Below are positions 15,679-23,256 of a stretch of 64,000 nt of DNA, piece by piece. A program made the position numbers and the translations under genes. The notes under the pieces were generated by a model that saw only the letters and a program-made list of their open reading frames with translations, made no database searches and was not told the DNA's origin. The stretch's first letter is position 1; each line of letters opens with the position of its first letter. The stretch is from a bacterium (lineage in GTDB: Bacteria; Cyanobacteriota; Vampirovibrionia; Gastranaerophilales; Gastranaerophilaceae), in the NCBI GenBank assembly GCA_017470815.1, contig JAFUXT010000023.1, positions 45,063-109,062 on the forward strand. The letters run 5' to 3'.

Positions 15679-15761
15679 AGTTTTATCTCCTTTATAATCT
15701 ACACCTTTTGATAAAACTATTATACCACGCTTTTTGGCGTCTTAATATAAATTTTATATCG

Positions 15762-17000
15762 TTATTTCACAACTTGTGCCAATGCATTAATTACATCAGC
15801 ATCCCATTTTTTGCCTGCTTCGTCTTTCATTATGGAAAGTGCTTTTTCACTATCCATAGCCTTACGATACGGTCTGTCAGATGTCATAGCGCAATATGCA
15901 TCTGACACCGCAATAATTCTTGAACCGAGCGGAATTGACTGACCTTTTAGCCCTTCAGGAGAACCCGAACCGTCAACTCTTTCTGTCTGATATGTAATAT
16001 ACGGAACTACCTCTGACAAGAAATTAATATTCATAAGCAGATTTACACCGATATTTGTATGGTTTTTAATTTTATTTAATTCTTCTGATGATAACTTGCC
16101 GTTCGTTGCAAAAAGTTTTTCAGGCAGAGTTATTTTGCCGATATTTTGCAACAATCCCGCATAATAAATCAAATCAGTTGTCTTTTCATTTAATCCGAGT
16201 TTTGCACAAATATTTCTTGCAAGTTTAGCACTGTTTCTTGAATGTGCAACAGTATATTGTCCCTTTCTGTCAACCGCTGTTGCAAGACTTTCAACAAAAT
16301 TCTGCTGATAATCACACAAATCACCAATTAATGCCGTTAAATCTCCTCTTAATTTTTTCAAATCAAATTCTGAAGATTCTTCGCTATCAATTTCTTTATG
16401 CGTTTCTTCTATTACTTTTTGCAGAGTGATTGTTGTTCCTAATAAATTAGCAATACTTAAAACAACTTCGAGAAAATCTTCTTCGAGTTTATTGCTTGTC
16501 TTTATTTCAACCGCACCGATTGGAGTAATTGAATTTCTAATCGGAATACATAAATATCCGTCTTTCTCTATTGTTTCATTATGTATAAGTTCAACAGAAT
16601 CAAATCTGAAATCTGCATCATCTTTTGCACTATTGCCAATTAAACAATATTTACCCTCTTTTTCAAAGAAAATTCTGCAACTTTCAACTTCAAGCATCTG
16701 AACAATAGATTTTGCAATAGATGTATAAACGGCAACTTCTTCTTTATTATCAAAATCAAGCACACACAAGGTATTCTTTGAAGAATACAAATCTATAAGT
16801 TCTTTTAACTGATTAACAAGTCGCTCTTTTTTGTTGGATTTAACACTGATTTTCTTTGCCAAATCCTCTGATATTAAACTTTCCGTTAAAAAATCACCTA
16901 AATTCAGGGCAAACATTTCTTCAATAGGGTCTGAGCCCATAAGATAATCTGATTGTCCGAATATTGAAACCCCTGACTGTTTTTTCTCTTCTTTACTCAT
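15762..17000 (-). CDS. Degenerate HD-GYP domain protein with N-terminal GAF-like region
   Basis: 412 aa. Residues about 55-200 look like a GAF sensor ('NTLCVLDFDNKEEVAVYTSI', '...YLCIPIRNSITPIGAVEIK'). Residues about 235-410 follow the HD-GYP cyclic-di-GMP phosphodiesterase fold, but key metal ligands are changed. The HD pair in 'HDIGK' reads 'LLQNIGKI', the HHE motif reads 'TYQTERVDG', and GYP reads 'GSP'. The earlier His ('VAHSRNSAK') and 'NHTNIG' remain. It is probably not a phosphodiesterase, and more likely a sensor or binding protein. GAGGLK-type context ('SPEGLKGQSIPLGSRI') is intact. Confidence 0.85.
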   Translation of the reverse strand: MSKEEKKQSGVSIFGQSDYLMGSDPIEEMFALNLGDFLTESLISEDLAKKISVKSNKKERLVNQLKELIDLYSSKNTLCVLDFDNKEEVAVYTSIAKSIVQMLEVESCRIFFEKEGKYCLIGNSAKDDADFRFDSVELIHNETIEKDGYLCIPIRNSITPIGAVEIKTSNKLEEDFLEVVLSIANLLGTTITLQKVIEETHKEIDSEESSEFDLKKLRGDLTALIGDLCDYQQNFVESLATAVDRKGQYTVAHSRNSAKLARNICAKLGLNEKTTDLIYYAGLLQNIGKITLPEKLFATNGKLSSEELNKIKNHTNIGVNLLMNINFLSEVVPYITYQTERVDGSGSPEGLKGQSIPLGSRIIAVSDAYCAMTSDRPYRKAMDSEKALSIMKDEAGKKWDADVINALAQVVK

Positions 17001-17065
17001 AATATTTCCTTATAAAGTCATGAACCTTCTATGAATAATTACGGATATAATACAAAAAAACTTTA

Positions 17066-17101
17066 ATAAAAAATCAAATATCCTCCAAACAGAGGATATT
17101 T
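17066..17101 (-). terminator. Terminator of ribF
   Basis: Minus strand: AATATCCTC / GAGGATATT with a 6-nt loop beginning at the ribF stop codon, followed by GATTTTTT. Confidence 0.85.
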
Positions 17102-18000
17102 TACAAATAATTTATATCTGATTTTATTTGCTCTTTTAGTTTCTCAATATTTTTGAATTTTTGCTCTCTGCGAATAAACTTCAAAAAATTAATCTTTATT
17201 TTGTGCCCGTATATATCTTCGTCAAAACCATCGAGAATGTGCGTTTCAAGTGTTTTTTGCATAGTAGCATTAACAGTCGGTTTTGTCCCGAAATTTGCAA
17301 TCCCTTTTAAAACCCTACCGTCAGATAACTCAACATTCACTCCGTAAACACCATTTGGCACCTCAACAATATTATCGGGATAATTTATATTCGCAGTAGG
17401 ATAACTTATTGTTCTGCCAATTTTATTGCCTTCAACAACAATTCCGCTCACACAAAACTCTCTGCCAAGCATTGAATTCGCATCTTCAATTTGTCCTGAT
17501 TCAAGAAATTTTCTTATTGCAGAACTGCTGATTAAATTATCGTTCAATTTTTGAGATGGCAAAGCGTCAAAATGATAATTAAATTCGGACTGATATTTTT
17601 CCAAAAATTCGCAATTACCTTGCCTGTTACGCCCAAAGTGATGGTTAAATCCGGTAAAAATAGCCATAGGAGTAAAGTTTTTTATCAAAATATCTCTCAA
17701 GTACTCTAATGATGTCATGCCTGAAACAGCATCAAAATCAAGTTCAATAAGATAATCCGCTCCTAAATGTTCAATAAAATTGTAACTATACTCCCTTGAA
17801 GAAATATACTTCGGCATAATATTATTCAAATAACAGTATGGCTGCTGTTTGAGCGTAACTACGCCGGATTTTATACCATTTTTTTTGGCAAAATTAACAG
17901 CATTTTTTATAAGTTTCTGATGTGCAATATGCACTCCGTCAAAAAAACCCAATGCAAGAGATAAATTCGGTATATAAGTAATTTCTTTTATAATCTGCAT
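17101..18000 (-). CDS. ribF: Bifunctional riboflavin kinase/FAD synthetase
   Basis: 299 aa. The N-terminal FMN adenylyltransferase part (about 1-175) has the nucleotidyl-transferase motif 'LGFFDGVHIAHQKLI' and 'TGFNHHFGRNRQGN'. The C-terminal flavokinase (about 178-298) has 'GIVVEGNKIGRTISYPTANI' (the conserved PTAN) and 'PNGVYGVNVE'. It converts riboflavin to FMN and FAD. The -10 box TACAAT (18007-18012) lies exactly 6 nt before the ATG and there is no ribosome-binding site, so the mRNA is probably leaderless. Monocistronic. Confidence 0.95.
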   Translation of the reverse strand: MQIIKEITYIPNLSLALGFFDGVHIAHQKLIKNAVNFAKKNGIKSGVVTLKQQPYCYLNNIMPKYISSREYSYNFIEHLGADYLIELDFDAVSGMTSLEYLRDILIKNFTPMAIFTGFNHHFGRNRQGNCEFLEKYQSEFNYHFDALPSQKLNDNLISSSAIRKFLESGQIEDANSMLGREFCVSGIVVEGNKIGRTISYPTANINYPDNIVEVPNGVYGVNVELSDGRVLKGIANFGTKPTVNATMQKTLETHILDGFDEDIYGHKIKINFLKFIRREQKFKNIEKLKEQIKSDINYL

Positions 18001-18006
18001 ATCAAA

Positions 18007-18012
18007 ATTGTA
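18007..18012 (-). promoter_or_regulatory. -10 box of ribF, leaderless geometry
   Basis: TACAAT on the minus strand with TTTGAT between it and ATG (18000). A consensus -35 is not evident. Confidence 0.5.
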
Positions 18013-18019
18013 TCACGAA

Positions 18020-19306
18020 CTAATTAAATAATATTCCAACAATAGCCGCAGACATATATCCTGTTAAAGTACCGCAAATCAATGCTCTGACACCGAGTCT
18101 TGCCAAATTTTTTCTCTGATTAGGTGCAAGTTCGCCTATTCCGCCTAACTGAATAGCAACAGAGCCAAAGTTTGAAAAATTACATAAAGCAAAACTTGCG
18201 ATTAAAAAGGCTTTATCCGACAAACCTTTTATATGAACCAAATCAAAGAATGCAACCATTTCATTTAATACAAGTTTTGTCCCCATTACTCCGCCAACCG
18301 CAGTTGCTTCTTTTAAAGGTACACCAATTAAAAATGCAAATATTGCAAAGATTTTACCCAAAATATATTTCAATGATAAATTGCTTAACGCATAAAATCC
18401 TAAAACACCTTTATGCAGATGGAATAATTTAACGCAAAAGCCTCCGAATATTCCCAAAAACCAATCTATCATAGCAACAAGAGCAACAAGCGCAAGAATC
18501 ATTGCAATTACATTAAGAGCAACCTTCATCCCTTCCGATGCTCCGTTTGAAATTGCATCAAAAACATTGATATAAGGTTTTTTACGTTTGTTATACTGAA
18601 TAGAAAAGTTCTCGCTTGTTTCCTGCGGCTTTGTTTCGGGATAAATAATTTTAGATATAACAAAGGCTCCGGGAACAGCCATAATTGATGATGCTAAAGC
18701 ATAAGTTGCCGGAATACCCATTCCAATATAAATAGGCATTGTTGCTCCTGAAATGCAAGCCATAGAACCTGCCATTGAAGCAAGAAGTTCCGAGCGTGTA
18801 AGTTTTTCAAGATACGGTCTTATCATAATTTGTGCGGATATTTGACCGACAAAGGCACTTGCAACATTTGATAATGCTTCCGCCCCGCTTACACACATCA
18901 ATTTGTTCATAGCCTTGCCCAAAACAGGAATAATTCTTTGTATAATTCCGTAATAATAGAGAATATTTACAAGAATCATCATAAATATCAAAGATGCAAT
19001 AAGTTGCAGTGCAAAAATATTAGCGTCACTTCCCCAAACCAGTGCAAGTTTTACCCTTTCCATTAAAGGACCGAAAACAAACGAACCGCCGTCACCTGCG
19101 AAATCAAGAATTTTAGTAATAAAATTGCCCAAAGTAAGAAATATTTTTTGCCCTAAAGGAACTTTAAAAATAAATACCGCAAATACAATCTGTAATATAA
19201 AACCGACTCCGATAGTCTTATAATTTATTGCTTTTCTATTATTAGACATCAGAAAAGCGATTCCGAAAATAACGAAAATTCCTAAAATTCCAATCAATCT
19301 GCCCAT
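18020..19306 (-). CDS. nupC: Concentrative nucleoside transporter, NupC/CNT family
   Basis: 428 aa with about ten hydrophobic helices. CNT hallmarks: N-terminal 'IVFAVFIFKVPLGQKIFLTL', the gate domain 'GADVLS'-like 'SGAEALSNVASAFVGQI' (Q/N-rich nucleoside-binding segment), 'SMAGSMACISGATMPIYIGM', and C-terminal 'ASFALCNFSNFGSVAIQLGG' with the conserved N-F-x-S/G-S turn. It imports nucleosides by ion symport. AGGAATTACG precedes the ATG. Monocistronic and divergent from the flavoprotein genes. Confidence 0.95.
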   Translation of the reverse strand: MGRLIGILGIFVIFGIAFLMSNNRKAINYKTIGVGFILQIVFAVFIFKVPLGQKIFLTLGNFITKILDFAGDGGSFVFGPLMERVKLALVWGSDANIFALQLIASLIFMMILVNILYYYGIIQRIIPVLGKAMNKLMCVSGAEALSNVASAFVGQISAQIMIRPYLEKLTRSELLASMAGSMACISGATMPIYIGMGIPATYALASSIMAVPGAFVISKIIYPETKPQETSENFSIQYNKRKKPYINVFDAISNGASEGMKVALNVIAMILALVALVAMIDWFLGIFGGFCVKLFHLHKGVLGFYALSNLSLKYILGKIFAIFAFLIGVPLKEATAVGGVMGTKLVLNEMVAFFDLVHIKGLSDKAFLIASFALCNFSNFGSVAIQLGGIGELAPNQRKNLARLGVRALICGTLTGYMSAAIVGILFN

Positions 19307-19427
19307 TTATCGTAATTCCTTTTTAATATAAAAATTTTACCATGAATATATCAATTTAAAACGTAAAATATTTACTTAAGAGAAAAAATAGTGTAAAATC
19401 GTATAGTAAATTATTTTGAGGGCTAAA

Positions 19428-20057
19428 ATGAAAGTACTTTTATTTAACGGAAGCAGCAACCATAAAGGATGCACTTATACTGCTTTATCAGAAGTAGAGA
19501 AAGTATTAAATGCAAAAGATATTGAAACAGAAATGATACAAATAGGAAACAGTCCTATAGCAGATTGTACCGGCTGTCAGTATTGCAGAAAAACAGGTAA
19601 CGGCAAATGCGTGCTTGATGATATCGTTAATACTTGCATAGACAAATGCAAAGATGCCGACGGATTCGTATTCGGATCTCCTGTCTATTATGCACATCCT
19701 GCAGGCAGATTATTATCTTTTATGGACAGATTGTTTTATGCCGGAGGTTACGCACTAAAATACAAACCTGCAGCAGCAGTAGTATCTGCAAGACGAGCAG
19801 GAACAACTGCCGCTCTTGACCCGATAATAAAACATTTAACGATAAACAACATGCCTGTTGTTCCGTCAAATTATTGGACAATGGTTCACGGGAGGATGAA
19901 TTCCCCGCATGAAGTTATGCAGGATGAAGAAGGCGTCCAAATTATGCAAGTATTGGGACTAAATATGGCATGGATGCTACATTGTATAGAAGAAGGCAAA
20001 AAAGCAGGATTTGTACCTGAAAAAATTGAAAAAATACACACAAATTTTATAAAATAA
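19428..20057 (+). CDS. NADPH-dependent FMN reductase-like flavodoxin-fold protein
   Basis: 209 aa from ATG 19428 (MKVLLFNGSSNHKGCTYTAL), chosen for the GAGGG site upstream; an earlier TTG lacks support. The FMN-phosphate loop 'NGSSNHKGCT' and 'GSPVYYAHPAGRLLSFMDRL' define the flavodoxin-like reductase family. The cysteine motif 'DCTGCQYCRKTGNGKCVLDD' is the type seen in iron-sulfur flavoproteins and related quinone reductases. It probably reduces quinones, iron or electrophiles. Next to a second flavodoxin-type gene (10-nt gap), so co-transcribed. Confidence 0.9.
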   Translation: MKVLLFNGSSNHKGCTYTALSEVEKVLNAKDIETEMIQIGNSPIADCTGCQYCRKTGNGKCVLDDIVNTCIDKCKDADGFVFGSPVYYAHPAGRLLSFMDRLFYAGGYALKYKPAAAVVSARRAGTTAALDPIIKHLTINNMPVVPSNYWTMVHGRMNSPHEVMQDEEGVQIMQVLGLNMAWMLHCIEEGKKAGFVPEKIEKIHTNFIK

Positions 20058-20067
20058 AGGAGAAAAT

Positions 20068-20694
20068 ATGGACAAAAAGAAATTATTATTTATCACTATT
20101 GGTATTTTATTTATTTTTCTATTTATTATCGGTTTTTTGGTATATTCACACCAAACTTTCAAACCCGGAGTAAAGAATCTTGCAAAAGAAAAAATCGGGG
20201 TTATATACTGCTCATACAATAATGATGGAGTTAAAGATATAGTTGATATTATTTCTAAAAAGATTAAAGCAGAAGTAATTGAACTAAAACCTGCAGTTCC
20301 ATACCCGACAAACAAAGAAGAATTTTCAAAAAGAATTGACGTTGAAAATGCTGATATAGGAAAAGTCGTATTAGACAATGGAGTTATTGATTTAAGAAAA
20401 TACAAACTTATAATTTTTGCAACACCTGTACTTAAAAATAAAACTTGTCCTGTTTTACATAAATTTATTGATGAAAATTCCACACGTGTTGCAAACAAAC
20501 CTGTTGCAGCGGTTGTCAGATACGAAAAAACAGATAAGGATATAAGAGAAACTTTAGATTATTTGTATTATAGATTGCATGACGGCAAACAAAAACCAAA
20601 CTTTATTACTTTTTCAAGAGATAAAAAACAACTTGAATATGAAATCGGTTTGTGGTTTGACGAAATGGAATTTGAAAGAGGCGATTTAAGATAA
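20068..20694 (+). CDS. Membrane-anchored flavodoxin-like protein
   Basis: 208 aa. A single N-terminal transmembrane helix (residues about 6-27, 'LLFITIGILFIFLFIIGFLV') precedes a flavodoxin-like domain. The domain has 'KIGVIYCSYNNDGVKDIVDI' (strand 1 plus a degenerate FMN-phosphate loop), 'ELKPAVPYP', and 'LIIFATPVLKNKTCPVLHKF'. The phosphate loop lacks the usual T/S-x-T-G-N-T pattern, so FMN binding is not certain. AAAGGAG precedes the ATG. It forms a pair with the upstream FMN reductase gene; one may pass electrons to the other. Confidence 0.75.
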   Translation: MDKKKLLFITIGILFIFLFIIGFLVYSHQTFKPGVKNLAKEKIGVIYCSYNNDGVKDIVDIISKKIKAEVIELKPAVPYPTNKEEFSKRIDVENADIGKVVLDNGVIDLRKYKLIIFATPVLKNKTCPVLHKFIDENSTRVANKPVAAVVRYEKTDKDIRETLDYLYYRLHDGKQKPNFITFSRDKKQLEYEIGLWFDEMEFERGDLR

Positions 20695-20709
20695 TCTGAA
20701 ATAGAGATA

Positions 20710-20741
20710 AAAAAAGGACATTGAAAACAATGTCCTTTTTT
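20710..20741 (+). terminator. Terminator after the flavoprotein pair
   Basis: AAAAAGGACATTG / CAATGTCCTTTTT, perfect 13-bp stem, 4-nt loop, T5. Confidence 0.9.
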
Positions 20742-20742
20742 A

Positions 20743-20771
20743 TTGACAAAAAAACAATTATGTTCTATTAA
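20743..20771 (+). promoter_or_regulatory. Promoter of yggU, leaderless geometry
   Basis: TTGACA (20743-20748), 17-nt spacer, TATTAA (20766-20771), then ACTTGT and ATG 20778. Transcription should begin at or next to the start codon. Confidence 0.65.
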
Positions 20772-20777
20772 ACTTGT

Positions 20778-21059
20778 ATGATTAAAGATACTAAAAACGG
20801 ACTGTTGGCAACTATTAAAATATCCCCTAATTCAAAAACAAACGAAATTATAAAAACAGAAACCGAAACAAAAATAAAAATTACCGCTCAACCAATAGAC
20901 GGAAAGGCAAACAAAGGCTTAATAGAATTTTTATCAAAAAAATTTAAAATTCCAAAAACCTCAATACAGATAGTAAAAGGGGAAACTTCAAAAGAAAAAA
21001 ACATTCTTTTTGTAACTTCTGATGCAGAAAAAATAGATTCACTTAAAAAAACTTTATAA
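20778..21059 (+). CDS. DUF167/YggU family protein
   Basis: 93 aa. Conserved YggU features: 'KISPNSKTNEI', 'ITAQPIDGKANKGLIEFLSK', then 'KIPKTSIQIVKGETSKEKNI'. The family is small, conserved from bacteria to archaea, with a known alpha/beta fold and no settled function. There is no ribosome-binding site upstream. A consensus promoter places the transcript start at the ATG. Confidence 0.92.
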   Translation: MIKDTKNGLLATIKISPNSKTNEIIKTETETKIKITAQPIDGKANKGLIEFLSKKFKIPKTSIQIVKGETSKEKNILFVTSDAEKIDSLKKTL

Positions 21060-21133
21060 TTTTTGATAATAATAGCAAAAAAAATTTTTACGCCTTTTAT
21101 TGTAACCATTACAGTAAAAGAAAGGTAACAAAC

Positions 21134-21754
21134 ATGACATTATCAGTTCAACCGGCATTAAAAACTTCTTACACCGAAAGAGGTAACGAATACAAAGAAT
21201 CAAATATCGGCAAATACGCAGCCGGTGCAGGTGCCGTCGGAGCCGGAGCAATTTATGGCGGAGAATACGCATTTAAAGGTGCTAAAAAATTATACGGTAA
21301 AGCAAAAACTATAAAAATGGATATTCCTAAAATCCAAAAACCAAATTTTAAAGCAATAAAAACGTCTGCAAAAAATCTTAAAAACAAGGTACCTACAATG
21401 CAGGCAGTTAAAAACTTTGTAAAAGCAATTCCTGCAAAAATGATGGCTCAGGTAAAAGCATCCGCTGAATTTATAAAAAACACTGCTAAAAAAGTTAATT
21501 TAACTAACATAAAAAAAGCGGGAAAATCAGTTGTTGATTTTGTAAAAACAAATGCTAAAAAAGTTAATATGGCAAATATTAAAAAAGCAGTTCAACCGGC
21601 AATTGACTTTGCTAAAAAACCGTCTGTTAAATACGGTGCAGGTGTTGCAGCAGGAATTATTGGTGTTGTTGCGTTAGGTTTTGTTGCTGATGCAATTGCA
21701 AATAAAATCAGCCAATACAAAGCAGACCACCAAAACATTCTTCTAAAAAAATAA
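21134..21754 (+). CDS. Basic Ala/Lys-rich protein with C-terminal membrane helix
   Basis: 206 aa, very basic. A Gly/Ala-rich segment near the start ('GKYAAGAGAVGAGAIYGGEY') could enter or touch membrane. The middle is made of diverged helical repeats with 'AKKVNLTNIKKAGKSVVDFV' and 'AKKVNMANIKKAVQPAIDFA', about 29 residues apart. The C-terminus has a clear transmembrane segment ('YGAGVAAGIIGVVALGFVAD') and a polar tail. AAAGAAAGG precedes ATG. No family recognised; the composition resembles DNA- or membrane-surface-binding proteins. Confidence 0.75.
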   Translation: MTLSVQPALKTSYTERGNEYKESNIGKYAAGAGAVGAGAIYGGEYAFKGAKKLYGKAKTIKMDIPKIQKPNFKAIKTSAKNLKNKVPTMQAVKNFVKAIPAKMMAQVKASAEFIKNTAKKVNLTNIKKAGKSVVDFVKTNAKKVNMANIKKAVQPAIDFAKKPSVKYGAGVAAGIIGVVALGFVADAIANKISQYKADHQNILLKK

Positions 21755-21764
21755 GACCTTAAAC

Positions 21765-21792
21765 TTTACATAAGAATTTATTTATGTATAAT
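21765..21792 (+). promoter_or_regulatory. Promoter for the His-leader transcript
   Basis: TTTACA (21765-21770), 16-nt spacer, TATAAT (21787-21792). The predicted start near 21799 is about 15 nt before the leader-peptide ATG. Confidence 0.7.
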
Positions 21793-21813
21793 AAAAAAGG
21801 AAATATAAAACTT

Positions 21814-21864
21814 ATGAAAAATTATTTACAAAAACATCATCATACTCATCATATCAACCCGTAG
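21814..21864 (+). CDS. Histidine-rich leader peptide (MKNYLQKHHHTHHINP)
   Basis: A 16-codon frame in which five of six consecutive codons are CAT (His). It is followed by a hairpin before the downstream gene. This is the architecture of the his-operon leader peptide of enteric bacteria, in which ribosome stalling at His codons prevents terminator formation. AAGGAA lies 10-15 nt upstream, close to the predicted transcript start. The next gene is not a recognisable histidine gene. The frame is short and could be chance, but promoter, His run and hairpin occur together. Confidence 0.6.
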   Translation: MKNYLQKHHHTHHINP

Positions 21865-21953
21865 AGGCTGTAAGAGTTGTGATGTGCTTGTAAAATATAA
21901 TCAATTCTGTTAATAACCTCTTCGGGAAAATCAAGCCTAAAGAGGTTATTTTA
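21865..21953 (+). promoter_or_regulatory. Candidate attenuator downstream of the His leader
   Basis: Hairpin AATAACCTCTT (21912-21922) / AAGAGGTTATT (21940-21950) followed by TTTA, a weak T tract. Competing pairings are visible: GTTG and GATG at about 21876-21884 match CAAC and CATC in the His codons, and AGGCT (21865-21869) matches AGCCT inside the terminator loop. These are the parts of a 1:2 / 2:3 / 3:4 switch. Confidence 0.5.
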
Positions 21954-22009
21954 TGACTTCGCGCCAAAGATTTAGAAAAAGCGCAAATTCAGAATTGAGG
22001 AAAACATGA
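21953..22009 (+). CDS. Possible 18-codon frame overlapping the next start
   Basis: ATG 21953 reads MTSRQRFRKSANSELRKT and ends at TGA overlapping ATG 22006 (ATGA). Could couple translation of the downstream gene to the leader region. It has no convincing ribosome-binding site, so it is tentative. Confidence 0.25.
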   Translation: MTSRQRFRKSANSELRKT

Positions 22010-23256
22010 TTACAAATATAATTTCAGCAATAGGAAACAACAGAAGCGTTTACCCTTTGATATTAAGAGATTGCGGAATAGAAGTACCGTCAAAAATATA
22101 TATTACACGCAAGGAAAATCTGAAAGAATCAAAAACGAAGGCAAATGACGCAACAAGAGAAAAATTTATAGATGAATACGCAACTTCAGCATTGTGGTTA
22201 GGCGGAATACCTTTTGTAGAAAAAGTTTATAACCAATTTATCAAATCAAAAGGATTTAATCCCAATACTGACATCAAACTATTCAAAGAAAACGAATTTC
22301 AGGGAATAGAATATAATATTAAAAAATTCAAAAATATCTCGTCAAAAGAAGTTGAAGAACTTGAAAAAATAAAAAATAATCGTAAAATTTTTGAAAAACT
22401 TATTGCAGGAAAATTTGCATCAGCAATTATTATCCCTACCGCATTGATGGGATTTGTGTTGCCAAAACTTAATTTTGCATTGACTAAAAAAATTAAAGAA
22501 AACAGAAAGCAACAAAACAATTATGGCACTCAAAATATCACATTTCGTCAATCTATTACCGCGTTTAAGTCAGGTAAAAATGTAAGTTTTACCGGCAATT
22601 TTGTTGGAGCAATAGCAAATATGAAAACCGTTGACAAAATGGCAATAACAGACGGAGGATTAACTGTTGGGAGAGTTTCAACCTCAAGAAACAAAGACGA
22701 AGCATTCGTAAATGCTTTCAGAATGATAGGTTCAATGATACTAAATTTTGTTACTCCTGTTTATATAGCAAAATTTCTTGACAAATGCGCAAATAAAGCA
22801 TTTGGGCTTAATGTCAATCTTGACCCGCTTATTATGGATAATAAAGAACTTATACAAGCAATAAAAGAAGATAAAATTGAACTTCCGAAATCAAATAATG
22901 CAAAAGATATTTTTGAATTTATTGACACAAAACCGCAAAGCCTGTTTTCAAAATTTGCAAGTATGCAGGGTAAAGTGTCATATCTTGAAAACGGAATAAG
23001 AGACCCGAGAAAATATGTTGATGTAAAAGATTTGGCAAACTTTAAAAAGGAATTTGAAAACTTTATCAAATCGGCAAAAGAATCTTCTGACATCACAAAA
23101 TTTATTAAAAAGGCAAGATTTGTAAAAGGAATAAATATTTTATCAAATGTCGCAATAAGCAGTGCATTACTTGCGATAGTTTTACCAAAACTACAATACT
23201 GCTTTAACAAACTTGTAACAGGTTCATACTCTGATCCTGGACTAAAAGATAATTAA
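22006..23256 (+). CDS. Unknown membrane-associated protein behind the His leader
   Basis: 416 aa, family not recognised. Three hydrophobic segments: about 135-160 ('FASAIIIPTALMGFVLPKLN'), about 240-262 ('MIGSMILNFVTPVYIAKFLD') and about 378-405 ('ISSALLAIVLPKLQYCFNKL'). The first and third share 'VLPKLxxxxxK', suggesting an internal duplication. Between them lie Lys/Asn-rich stretches, including 'ITFRQSITAFKSGKNVSFTG'. TTGAGG is the ribosome-binding site. The only visible regulation is the His-codon leader upstream. Its stop overlaps that of the converging rseP by 4 bp. Confidence 0.7.
   Translation: MITNIISAIGNNRSVYPLILRDCGIEVPSKIYITRKENLKESKTKANDATREKFIDEYATSALWLGGIPFVEKVYNQFIKSKGFNPNTDIKLFKENEFQGIEYNIKKFKNISSKEVEELEKIKNNRKIFEKLIAGKFASAIIIPTALMGFVLPKLNFALTKKIKENRKQQNNYGTQNITFRQSITAFKSGKNVSFTGNFVGAIANMKTVDKMAITDGGLTVGRVSTSRNKDEAFVNAFRMIGSMILNFVTPVYIAKFLDKCANKAFGLNVNLDPLIMDNKELIQAIKEDKIELPKSNNAKDIFEFIDTKPQSLFSKFASMQGKVSYLENGIRDPRKYVDVKDLANFKKEFENFIKSAKESSDITKFIKKARFVKGINILSNVAISSALLAIVLPKLQYCFNKLVTGSYSDPGLKDN

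Noticed and set aside
21865..21953. T-box riboswitch
   Set aside because: No T-box consensus or specifier-loop structure seen; the short His-codon frame and alternative pairings fit ribosome-mediated attenuation better.
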